Shown: positions 8,217 to 15,407 of the stretch, piece after piece | How positions within the stretch are numbered: position 1 is the first letter of the stretch | Layout: every line of letters starts with the position of its first letter | DNA from: an uncultured Ignavibacteriota bacterium | Lineage (GTDB): Bacteria; Bacteroidota; Ignavibacteria; UBA10030; UBA8401 | Assembly: GCA_903907305.1 (NCBI GenBank) | Contig: CAIVNT010000275.1 | Coordinates: forward strand, 1-16,864 | DNA: 16,864 nucleotides | Reading direction: 5' to 3' | Position numbers and translations under genes: made by a program | Notes under the pieces: model-generated | Told to the model about the DNA's origin: nothing | What the model saw: only the letters and a program-made list of their open reading frames with translations | Database searches by the model: none

Positions 8217-11200
8217 ATGCGAAAAATCATTCAAATTCTTTTAGCGGGAATGGCCGTTGTGCTAACAGCGTTTGCACAGATCACGGTGATGGAAAATCAT
8301 CTCGTGAAAGCGCAATACTGGTTTAACTCCTCAACGCCGATCAACGCGGTGACTGTCTCGACATTGTCGTATGATGCGGACTCACTCTATGCGTCTGTCA
8401 ATATCCCGAGTGTCAGTGTCTCATCCCTACCGCAGGGAAAAAATATCGTCTATCTCCGTTTCCAAGACAAGAACGGGAAATGGGGAGAGCCGGTCACAAA
8501 CTATTTTTACGTGAACAATCCTCCTGTCGTCAACAGAGTTGTCAAAGGACAGTATTGGTTTGATGCCCTCACACCGAATGCAGGTGCAGTGCTCATCGAT
8601 ACGACGTCAAGTGACGGGAATGATCTGATCTTCTTCAAGAATCTTTCGGTAGATGTATCATCGTTATCGAACGGTTCCCATATTCTCTATTTCCGGACGC
8701 AGGATAAGAACGGGAAGTGGGGAGTGCCGATGACATCATTCTTCAGAAAGGCATCTCCCGTCGTTCAAAAGCGGATTGCAAAGGGGGAATACTGGTTCAA
8801 CAGTGTTACCCGTCCCGCAAGCGGCGTTACGGATATCACCACAGTCCTTCGCTCAATCGATTCCACCATTGCCGATGTACAGAATCTTTCCATTGTCCTT
8901 CCGGGAACGCTTGCCAATGGCAGGCACACAGTCTATGTTCGATTTCAGGATTCCAATGGAAACTGGGGACAGCAGGTTGCCCAGCAATTCGTGATCGATC
9001 AATCCTCTGCAGCGCCATTGATCACACAGATGGAATACTTCTTCGGCACAACCGATCCGGGTCAAGGAAATGCAACAATTCCGCGGGGAGGAACATTCGC
9101 TCTGACGAACGGCGGAAGAGGGGCGGCGTATACAGATTCGTTCTCGATACAGACACTCGCACTACCGCTCGGACAAACAAAAGTCTCCGCTCGTTTCAAG
9201 TCCGATAAGAATGAATGGGGACCGCTCACAAGCGCATTCTTCTCCGTCTTAACAAGACCGGTACTGACAAGTTCTGTGGCTGACTCGCTCCGTTTCGGAA
9301 ATCTTTACAGTAACAGAGACAGTGTGACGAAATCATTCTATATGAAGAATAACGGCGATGCGGATCTAAAAGTGAAGTTCGCATCCAAACCGTCCACACA
9401 ATGGTCGGTGAAGATGTATGCACCCAATGATACTGTTGCGAAAGATTCTATTACGATCCTTAAGGATTCATTCCTGACAGACAGTGCTCTTGTGCTCGTA
9501 TCATTTAAACCGGTAAAGTCGGGAGCGGTCAAGAATGCTCTTCAGTTTGCAACCAACGATTCCGTGAAACCGACGGTGTCCATTCCTGTTTCTGCTGCAG
9601 CTGACTCGGCTGTTGGTAAACTTGCATATTCGTCCGATTCGATAAAATATGGTGTGCGGACAGTTGGAGGTTCTACATATCTTTCGGTAACTATTTGGAA
9701 TTCCGGTGTCGATACGATCCAATTTGCAGCATTCGCTCCGAACCATGCCTATTATACACTTGTTCAACCAACGAAACTCAAATTGGCACCGAACAATCCC
9801 AACGATACCATCAAACTAACTGTTAAATTCGCTCCGACAGGACAAGGAACGTTCAATGGGTATAGTTTTTACTTAAATGTATTCAATCGATTCACGCAGA
9901 TCATGGAAACCAGATATTTCTATCTTTCCGGAAGTGCGATCATTGTCCCGACGCCGACAATTAATCCAAATCCTGCGGCATTGAATTTCGGCGCGATCAG
10001 TTCGCGTGCTGCCGACAATAAAGATTCATCGTTAACACTGCTGCTGGGAAATATTGGAACACAGGCTCTTTCAATAAAAAGTGTCACATCGAGTGATACG
10101 AATATCTTCAAACCGGTCCACTCTGCAATTTTCCCGATTAGTGTCGCATTTAATACATCGTTCACCATGAGCGTGAAGTTCAAGCCGACGACGAATGAAT
10201 TCAAAGTCCATAACGGAACATTGACCGTCCGAAGCACAAGCGCGAATGCAGACTCTGTGCTGATCATTCCGATGAATGGTGAAGGTACAAATGGGCCGCC
10301 GTTGAGTACCATTGCATTATCCGATACGGTGATCGATTATGGCAGTGTAACGGTTGGATTCAATGCTGCGAGAAATATCACGATCAGTAATAAAGGGGCC
10401 GGTGTCAATAAAACTTTGAACGTTACCGGATTCTCAGCAAGCAGTGGATTGTTCACTTCATCGCAAATAGTCCCGTTCCAAGTCGGCCCGGATAGTACAA
10501 AAACGATCGCTGTTAAATTTGCCCCCGCATCGATAGGCCCGGTTTCCGGAACGTTAACAATTGTTTCCGATGCTCTGTCCAGAGGAACAAGAACGATCGA
10601 TCTCAAAGGGAATGGAGTGATCACTCCTCAACCCATTTTTGAAACGGCGATGAGTCCTATTGCATTCAGTCCAACAAAAGTATCAACACCGAATACGGTC
10701 TATTTCAAATTTAAGAATGCAGGAAATGACACGCTTCGTGCCGACAGCATCTTCATGCTGAAGAAGACTTCATTCTTCACTGTGAACAAGAGCAGCATCA
10801 AAGTCGCACCGAATAAGACGGATTCGCTCCTGGTCACATTCACGCCGCTCGCAGTGACGAATTATTCGGATTCGCTCATCTTCATCAGCAATCTGAATCC
10901 TCCTCGGACTGCGATCCTTGCAACTGGCAGCGGCGCGATCCTTGCCATTAATGTGGATACGAATGTTGCTCCCATCAATCCGGTCGTTATCGGCGGCAAT
11001 CAGCCTCAACAGATCGGCGTTGCATTGACCGCAAGTCTCGGTTCCGGAACAGTTGCCTATCTCTATTATAAAATGGCAGGTGCTACGAAATATGATTCGA
11101 TCCCGATGGCCACTTCGGACGGAATCAGATTCCAGGGGACGATCCCTGCCAACATCGTCTCGGACCGCGGTGCAGTTTATTATATACGGATATCCAATGG

Positions 11201-12593
11201 AATTGAAACCGTTTCCCTCCCCACAAGTTTTGTCGCGGTCGAATTCCCGAGCGGAATAGTGAAAACGCAGGATCAGCCTGCCGGTTCGAATCAATCGAAC
11301 TATCGGATGATCTCAATCCCGCTTACCATGACGAGTGGTACTGTTGATTCAGTGCTGAAGAATTTCGGTTCGTACGACAAAAATAAATGGCGTCTCTTCC
11401 GATACCAGGGTGGAAATTATGTGGAACATAATAACGCGTCATTCCAGTCATTCGCTCCGGGAAGAGGATATTGGTTCATCACTTCAACTCCTCAAAAGAT
11501 CCGAAGCGGTTCGGGGAAAGCGACATCGGCCAGTTCCGTCTTCAATATCGATCTACAGAATGAGTGGAACCAGATCGGAAATCCGTTCAATTTTCCTGTC
11601 TCGTGGGATTCTGTGACCGGCAAAGGAGTGAACATTGGTGCACTGTTCGATTACAACGGCGTCGATTTTGTCCAGTCCAACACCATGCAGCCATGGGTCG
11701 GATACTTTGTGAAGAACACGAATGTGAATCCTGTTACGATCGGAATCAGTCCCGTTGAACCGGGAACACCTATTGCATTGCCGAAGATATCGCAGAGCGG
11801 TGCACCCGCAATTTCAGACGGTGAATGGATGCTGCAGATGAAAGCATCCGCCGGTGATGTGGAGGACCAGTACAATTTTCTCGGTGTCAAAAAGAATTCT
11901 TTGGACGGATATGATATCAACGATGTGGAAGAATCCCCGAAACAGCCCGGCGAATTCCTGAAACTCCGGTTCGATCATCGGGACTGGACCGATCGTCCTG
12001 ATCAATATGGAATGGACTTCCGCTCACCGACTGAATCCGGAAGAGTTTGGGATATGGAATTGAATACCAATACAACGGCGGAGAATATTACTCTCTTATC
12101 GGAGCAATTCCAATCAGTTCCCGCAAACTTCAAGATCGTCATGATCGATGCTGACGCGCATACCGCGGTCGATCTGCGCAAAGTGAATTCTGTTTCGATC
12201 CCTTCGACAAAAAAGGAAATGACGAAACAATTCCGCATCGTGATCGGAACGGAGAAATTTATCGAACAGAATAATCTCGGCATCTCCACTGTGCCGATGG
12301 AATATTCGCTGAGTCAGAATTATCCGAATCCGTTCAATCCTTCCACCACCATTCGGTATGCGCTGCCGAAGTCCGCTTCAGTGAGGATCACGGTATTCGA
12401 TATTCTCGGAAAAGAAGTATCAGTGCTTGTCGACGAAACGAAGGATGAGGGATATCACGTTGCCCATTGGCGCGCGTTGAATAATAAAGGTCTGCCGGTC
12501 TCCAGCGGAGTCTATTTCTGCAGGATCGATGCACGCTCTGTGGACGGGACGAAGAACTTCGTTCAAACCACCAAAATGGTACTTATGAAATAA
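8217..12593 (+). CDS. Giant T9SS-sorted surface protein with four N-terminal repeats and choice-of-anchor-D (ASH-like) modules
   Basis: The product has 1458 residues, with a signal peptide ending AFAQ at residue 21. Residues 29-344 hold four diverged repeats of about 75 residues, each starting with (Y/F)WF or YFF and ending near NGKWG. Residues 346-905 hold about five Ig-like modules of the choice-of-anchor-D/ASPM-SPD2-Hydin type, recognised by openings such as LRFGNL, IKYGVR, LNFGAI and IDYGSV and by VKFAP or VKFKP. A further beta module spans about 906-1008. Two related modules (1026-1100 and 1105-1175) contain PGRGYWF and MQPWVGYF. Residues 1361-1458 form the T9SS sorting domain, so the protein should cross the outer membrane and be anchored or released there. 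No enzyme motif is visible; adhesin or matrix scaffold is the best guess. No convincing ribosome binding site precedes the ATG. Confidence 0.88.
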   Translation: MRKIIQILLAGMAVVLTAFAQITVMENHLVKAQYWFNSSTPINAVTVSTLSYDADSLYASVNIPSVSVSSLPQGKNIVYLRFQDKNGKWGEPVTNYFYVNNPPVVNRVVKGQYWFDALTPNAGAVLIDTTSSDGNDLIFFKNLSVDVSSLSNGSHILYFRTQDKNGKWGVPMTSFFRKASPVVQKRIAKGEYWFNSVTRPASGVTDITTVLRSIDSTIADVQNLSIVLPGTLANGRHTVYVRFQDSNGNWGQQVAQQFVIDQSSAAPLITQMEYFFGTTDPGQGNATIPRGGTFALTNGGRGAAYTDSFSIQTLALPLGQTKVSARFKSDKNEWGPLTSAFFSVLTRPVLTSSVADSLRFGNLYSNRDSVTKSFYMKNNGDADLKVKFASKPSTQWSVKMYAPNDTVAKDSITILKDSFLTDSALVLVSFKPVKSGAVKNALQFATNDSVKPTVSIPVSAAADSAVGKLAYSSDSIKYGVRTVGGSTYLSVTIWNSGVDTIQFAAFAPNHAYYTLVQPTKLKLAPNNPNDTIKLTVKFAPTGQGTFNGYSFYLNVFNRFTQIMETRYFYLSGSAIIVPTPTINPNPAALNFGAISSRAADNKDSSLTLLLGNIGTQALSIKSVTSSDTNIFKPVHSAIFPISVAFNTSFTMSVKFKPTTNEFKVHNGTLTVRSTSANADSVLIIPMNGEGTNGPPLSTIALSDTVIDYGSVTVGFNAARNITISNKGAGVNKTLNVTGFSASSGLFTSSQIVPFQVGPDSTKTIAVKFAPASIGPVSGTLTIVSDALSRGTRTIDLKGNGVITPQPIFETAMSPIAFSPTKVSTPNTVYFKFKNAGNDTLRADSIFMLKKTSFFTVNKSSIKVAPNKTDSLLVTFTPLAVTNYSDSLIFISNLNPPRTAILATGSGAILAINVDTNVAPINPVVIGGNQPQQIGVALTASLGSGTVAYLYYKMAGATKYDSIPMATSDGIRFQGTIPANIVSDRGAVYYIRISNGIETVSLPTSFVAVEFPSGIVKTQDQPAGSNQSNYRMISIPLTMTSGTVDSVLKNFGSYDKNKWRLFRYQGGNYVEHNNASFQSFAPGRGYWFITSTPQKIRSGSGKATSASSVFNIDLQNEWNQIGNPFNFPVSWDSVTGKGVNIGALFDYNGVDFVQSNTMQPWVGYFVKNTNVNPVTIGISPVEPGTPIALPKISQSGAPAISDGEWMLQMKASAGDVEDQYNFLGVKKNSLDGYDINDVEESPKQPGEFLKLRFDHRDWTDRPDQYGMDFRSPTESGRVWDMELNTNTTAENITLLSEQFQSVPANFKIVMIDADAHTAVDLRKVNSVSIPSTKKEMTKQFRIVIGTEKFIEQNNLGISTVPMEYSLSQNYPNPFNPSTTIRYALPKSASVRITVFDILGKEVSVLVDETKDEGYHVAHWRALNNKGLPVSSGVYFCRIDARSVDGTKNFVQTTKMVLMK
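8301..9248 (+). repeat. Four protein-coding tandem repeats within the giant gene
   Basis: Copies lie at about 8301-8516, 8535-8747, 8769-8996 and 9018-9248. Each codes for a short strand with (Y/F)WF or YFF, a variable middle, then a segment of the form xVYxRFQDxNGxWG. Copies 1 and 2 are closest (RFQDKNGKWGEP and RTQDKNGKWGVP). Copy 4 has diverged (SDKNEWGP) but alone carries TTDPGQGN, a form seen in related FCB-group surface proteins. Boundaries are estimated by eye. Confidence 0.75.
12297..12590 (+). other. Type IX secretion C-terminal sorting domain
   Basis: These bases encode residues 1361-1458 of the giant protein. QNYPNPFNPSTTIRYALP is followed by VRITVFDILGKEV, then GYHVAHWRALNNKG, SSGVYFCRI and the final KMVLMK. 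This is the standard beta-sandwich sorting signal read by the T9SS in Bacteroidota, Ignavibacteria and relatives. It is the only such domain in the window. Confidence 0.93.
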
Positions 12594-12595
12594 TC

Positions 12596-12599
12596 AGGT
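12596..12599 (+). promoter_or_regulatory. Ribosome binding site supporting a GTG start
   Basis: AGGT lies 6-7 nt before the GTG at 12606. No ATG in the same frame lies before the signal peptide, so this site decides the start. It overlaps the few bases just after the stop of the giant gene. Confidence 0.6.
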
Positions 12600-12605
12600 G
12601 AACAC

Positions 12606-13775
12606 GTGAAAACATTATATTCGATCATATTCATCGCCGTGCTTTATTCCATGCAGATGCACGCTCAATTGGTCTCCGAAATGAAGATCGTCGGCGACGC
12701 AAAAGAGGAACCGAGTGAACTCATCAGCAAAGAGAACCGGGACGGGAACGGCGCGGTGTGCGCAGGACTCATCATCAATACCGATCTGAAAGGACTCACA
12801 TTCCAGTCTAACAACGGTATAGTGAAGATCAATCAGACTCCCGGCAGATATTTTTTGTTCCTTTCCTCGGACGAAAATGTTGTGGATGTGTTCAGTTCGG
12901 ATTATTCTCCGATGAAACTCATTCTGAACGAACAGGGGATCCGTCTGAAGAGCGGACAGTCGTGGTCCATCAAGATCACCGGCGAAAAATCAATCCCGGT
13001 AACATTCATTATCTCACCCAATGCGACCAGACTTTATATTGATAATGCCTCGGGTGAATCAAAAAAGACCCCGCAGTTGAAGGTCGGTACGCATATTATA
13101 AGGATCATGAAACAGGGATTTGTCACTTTGGTGGATACGATCAATATCTCACCAGAGAATGCGTTATTCAATTATGAACTGCGCGAAGTTGATATTTACG
13201 ATCCGCAGACAACGGAAGACGACAGGACCCTCACCAAAGCTGCTGTTGCTACTTTCAAGATCTCGGGAGAATTGACTACGGACGATGCCTTCCAGCTGCA
13301 GCAGGCATTTAAAAGCGATCTTGAGGGGACCGGAAAATATAAGATCGTACCGCTTAGTGAGGATGAATTGAGTGCGATCATCCAGCAGTATGAGACCGGT
13401 ACGGTCGATAAGAGTTCAAAAGCGCTGTTGACCGGGATCGAAAGAAAAACCACACAGGTCTTCAAAGGAACCATTGGTAAGTTTGCGGATGAGTGGACGA
13501 TCTCCATCCAAAAGATCGATCTGAAAGAAAAGAAGATGGATAACAGCGCAGCATTCATCCGATTTGAAGGTTCGCAAAGCAAATTATTTGACCAGATCAC
13601 TATCGCTGCGCAGAAGATCGCAGGAACATATGTTGAAGAGAGCAATCTGTGGTATTACGTCGGAGGCGCTGTGCTGCTGGGAGGCGGTGCCGCTGTTCTT
13701 CTCGGCGGAAAAGATCCCGCGGCCACACCGGTGGGTATCGACGGACTTCCTTTGCCGCCGTCCAAACCGAATTAA
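12606..13775 (+). CDS. Secreted PEGA plus CsgG/LpoB-like domain protein with C-terminal membrane helix
   Basis: The product has 389 residues and starts at GTG. A signal peptide ends MHAQ at residue 21. Residues 25-135 form an unrecognised beta-rich region. A PEGA-like module spans about 140-193 (RLYIDNASGESKKTP, then VGTHIIRIMKQGF), usually found in surface or envelope proteins. Residues 212-342 resemble the CsgG/LpoB/TolB-N fold, shown by TFKISGELTTDDAFQLQQAF, then GTGKYKIVPLSEDEL and FKGTIGKFADEWTISIQKID, although the usual first strand (VAVLDF type) is altered. A Gly/Ala/Leu-rich helix (348-368, YYVGGAVLLGGGAAVLLGG) looks like a membrane segment, followed by a Pro-rich tail. LpoB-type proteins regulate peptidoglycan synthases and CsgG forms a secretion pore; neither role is shown here. 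The gene lies 12 bp after the giant gene and probably shares its mRNA. Confidence 0.72.
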   Translation: MKTLYSIIFIAVLYSMQMHAQLVSEMKIVGDAKEEPSELISKENRDGNGAVCAGLIINTDLKGLTFQSNNGIVKINQTPGRYFLFLSSDENVVDVFSSDYSPMKLILNEQGIRLKSGQSWSIKITGEKSIPVTFIISPNATRLYIDNASGESKKTPQLKVGTHIIRIMKQGFVTLVDTINISPENALFNYELREVDIYDPQTTEDDRTLTKAAVATFKISGELTTDDAFQLQQAFKSDLEGTGKYKIVPLSEDELSAIIQQYETGTVDKSSKALLTGIERKTTQVFKGTIGKFADEWTISIQKIDLKEKKMDNSAAFIRFEGSQSKLFDQITIAAQKIAGTYVEESNLWYYVGGAVLLGGGAAVLLGGKDPAATPVGIDGLPLPPSKPN

Positions 13776-13778
13776 ACG

Positions 13779-13791
13779 CTGATGTTACGCA
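13779..13791 (+). repeat. Left terminal inverted repeat of the element
   Basis: CTGATGTTACGCA begins 3 bp after the stop codon of the PEGA/CsgG-like gene and is the exact reverse complement of 13961-13973. Confidence 0.85.
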
Positions 13792-13960
13792 TAACAAGAA
13801 AATCAGTCATGGTGAGCAAGGCGCAGGTTAAGATATTTAAATCATCCTTCCCCCGAAGGGGTCCATTTGGGAGACGCATCCTTCATACAACGAAGGATTT
13901 GCTCATAATGACTGATGTTTCTGCGCCGCGTCGAACCATTTTATGGTAAGAACATCTTTC

Positions 13961-13973
13961 TGCGTAACATCAG
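13961..13973 (-). repeat. Right terminal inverted repeat of the element
   Basis: TGCGTAACATCAG is the exact reverse complement of 13779-13791 and is followed directly by TTAA. Confidence 0.85.
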
Positions 13974-14009
13974 TTAAGCATTCGAAATAGCAATTGATAA
14001 TGCAAAGCG

Positions 14010-14046
14010 TTCAACTTATCTTATCAGCGGTTGAATCCTTTTTTTC
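14010..14046 (+). terminator. Possible weak intrinsic terminator
   Basis: TTCAAC (14010-14015) pairs with GTTGAA (14030-14035) over a 14-nt loop, and seven T follow at 14039-14045. The stem is short and AT-rich and the loop is long, so termination would be inefficient. The position, between two gene runs, is the main argument for it. Confidence 0.3.
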
Positions 14047-14063
14047 CTTGGTCCGGCATTCCT

Positions 14064-15407
14064 ATGAAAATATTTTTGATCTTCTGTTCACTGTTTACTA
14101 TCCTTTCCGCTCAGGGGAAGAAACCCGAATGGGTTGAGAAACGCCCAAATTCTCCCGGTTATTATCATGGTGTGGGAGTTGTTCCCAAAAGCGGAGCAAC
14201 GAGCGAGTATCTGCAGCGGGCAAAAGATGCCGCCTTGAATGACATTGCACAGCAGATCGTCGTTTCAATCAACGCTTCGCAAAAAAGCTCGATCTCTGAA
14301 AAGTTAGAGAACTTCAACGAAGAATATCAATCCGCAGTGCAGACATCCACAAAAGCAGATCTTGAGGGAGTGGAAGCGGTGGATACGTGGGACGGCGGCG
14401 ATCAGTATTGGGTGTACCATCGTCTCTCCATCGCAGAATACAAACGGCTGCAGGGAGAGAAACTGAAGAAGGCGACAGCACTTGCGTTGGATTTTTACGG
14501 GAAAGCGAAAAATTCTGAAAAAGCAAATAACGCCGGCGAAGCACTGCAGGGATATATGCAGGCACTCGCCGCCGCAGAGAAGTTCCTGGGTGAGACGATG
14601 GAAGTGCAATACGGAACTGCGAAGATCTTTTTGGTGAACGAAATATTCACTTCACTCCATTCCGTGCTCAACACCGTCGAGTTAAAAGCGAAGAATCCGA
14701 AAGTTGATGCGCAGGTAGGGAAACCGCTCCGCGTGCCTCTTGAAGTGATCGTCACCAATGCTGTTTCGTCTGCGCCCCTACAGAATTTTCCCGTCCGTTA
14801 TTCATTCATCCGCGGATCAGGGGATATCGTTTCCTCTGCCCGATCGGACAAAAATGGGATAGCCTCCACGCAGATCGCGAAAGTGGCGGCAACGGACAAA
14901 TTACAATTGGTGAAAGCAGAAGCTGATCCTGCTGCAATGCTCGGTGACGGTATCTCGCCGGTGATTGCAGCCTTAGTGAAGAGTTTTAATCTTCCGATGG
15001 TCCACTTTACAATGAACGTTGTCTCTCTTTCGATCGCCTTCGAAACGGAAGAATCACTCCTTGGAAAACCGCTGAAACTTCCCAGGATCGAACCGATGCT
15101 GAAGAATACATTATCGTCCCAAGGATTTTCATTTGTTGATGATCCTTCGAAAGCGAACATCCTTATTTCGATCAAAGCGAATGGACGTGACGGGGGGGAA
15201 TACAGCGGAATGTATTCGGTCTATGTCGATGCGAATATCTCCGTGACGGACCTGAACTCGGGCGAGGAAGTGTATAAGACGTCTCTCAATAATGTAAAAG
15301 GGGTATCCATCAATTTCGATAAGGCGGGGATGAAAGCATATGACGAGATAGCCGCCGATCTTCAGAAAAAAGTGATCCCGAAAATTTTAGAACAGATCAA
15401 GAAATAA
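14064..15407 (+). CDS. Secreted LPP20-family protein with an Ig-like insert and a C-terminal CsgG/LPP20-like domain
   Basis: The product has 447 residues. The start at 14064 is chosen over an in-frame TTG at 14031 because it opens a signal peptide ending LSAQ (residue 17). Residues 21-130 match the LPP20 family: KPEWVEKRPNSPGYYHGVGV, then an Ala-rich helix with DIAQQIVVSI and a strand ending QYWVYHRLSIAEY. Residues 131-200 are helical, possibly TPR-like. Residues 207-288 look like a bacterial Ig-like domain (PLQNFPVRYSFIRGSGD, then DKNGIASTQI). Residues 320-447 resemble the C-terminal half of CsgG/LPP20-type proteins. LPP20 proteins are usually outer-membrane lipoproteins; this one lacks a lipobox and should be cut by signal peptidase I. 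Its function is unknown. Its stop codon shares one base with the next start (TAATG), so translation is probably coupled. Confidence 0.78.
   Translation: MKIFLIFCSLFTILSAQGKKPEWVEKRPNSPGYYHGVGVVPKSGATSEYLQRAKDAALNDIAQQIVVSINASQKSSISEKLENFNEEYQSAVQTSTKADLEGVEAVDTWDGGDQYWVYHRLSIAEYKRLQGEKLKKATALALDFYGKAKNSEKANNAGEALQGYMQALAAAEKFLGETMEVQYGTAKIFLVNEIFTSLHSVLNTVELKAKNPKVDAQVGKPLRVPLEVIVTNAVSSAPLQNFPVRYSFIRGSGDIVSSARSDKNGIASTQIAKVAATDKLQLVKAEADPAAMLGDGISPVIAALVKSFNLPMVHFTMNVVSLSIAFETEESLLGKPLKLPRIEPMLKNTLSSQGFSFVDDPSKANILISIKANGRDGGEYSGMYSVYVDANISVTDLNSGEEVYKTSLNNVKGVSINFDKAGMKAYDEIAADLQKKVIPKILEQIKK

Larger units (their letters stand above)
13779..13973. mobile_element. 195-bp nested inverted-repeat element (MITE-like, or structured RNA)
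   Basis: The ends are a perfect 13-bp inverted repeat, CTGATGTTACGCA (13779-13791) and TGCGTAACATCAG (13961-13973). Inside, AGAAA-ATCAGTCAT-gg-TGAGCAA (13797-13819) pairs with TTGCTCA-ta-ATGACTGAT-g-TTTCT (13899-13922), giving 21 base pairs with one 2x2 internal loop and one bulge. The centre holds ATCCTTC/GAAGGAT (13878-13884 with 13892-13898) and CCTTC/GAAGG (13846-13850 with 13855-13859). ACCAT/ATGGT (13935-13939 with 13943-13947) makes another small hairpin. TTAA lies on both sides (13772-13775 and 13974-13977). It is too short for a transposase. The TTAA pair suggests a non-autonomous transposable element, possibly a relative of IS elements that duplicate a 4-bp YTAR target such as IS701. 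The nested pairing would also suit a folded RNA. Confidence 0.6.
13776..14063. other. Longest non-coding stretch, with a structured element
   Basis: This 288-bp gap separates the two gene runs. Most of it (13779-13973) is a nested inverted-repeat element. The last 90 bp are AT-rich and contain a weak hairpin followed by seven T. A 55-codon open frame (13782-13949) runs through the element but has no ribosome binding site and no recognised similarity. I see no clear promoter, although the downstream genes probably need one here. Confidence 0.6.

Noticed and set aside
13843..13884. Direct repeat CATCCTTC (13843-13850 and 13877-13884) as a CRISPR-like or iteron pair
   Set aside because: There are only two 8-bp copies, both explained as arms of small hairpins that can pair with the same GAAGGAT.
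13782..13949. A 55-codon ATG-started open frame inside the inverted-repeat element
   Set aside because: It starts within the terminal repeat, has no ribosome binding site and shows no recognisable domain. Its Arg/Lys-rich product is what the inverted repeats would give by chance.
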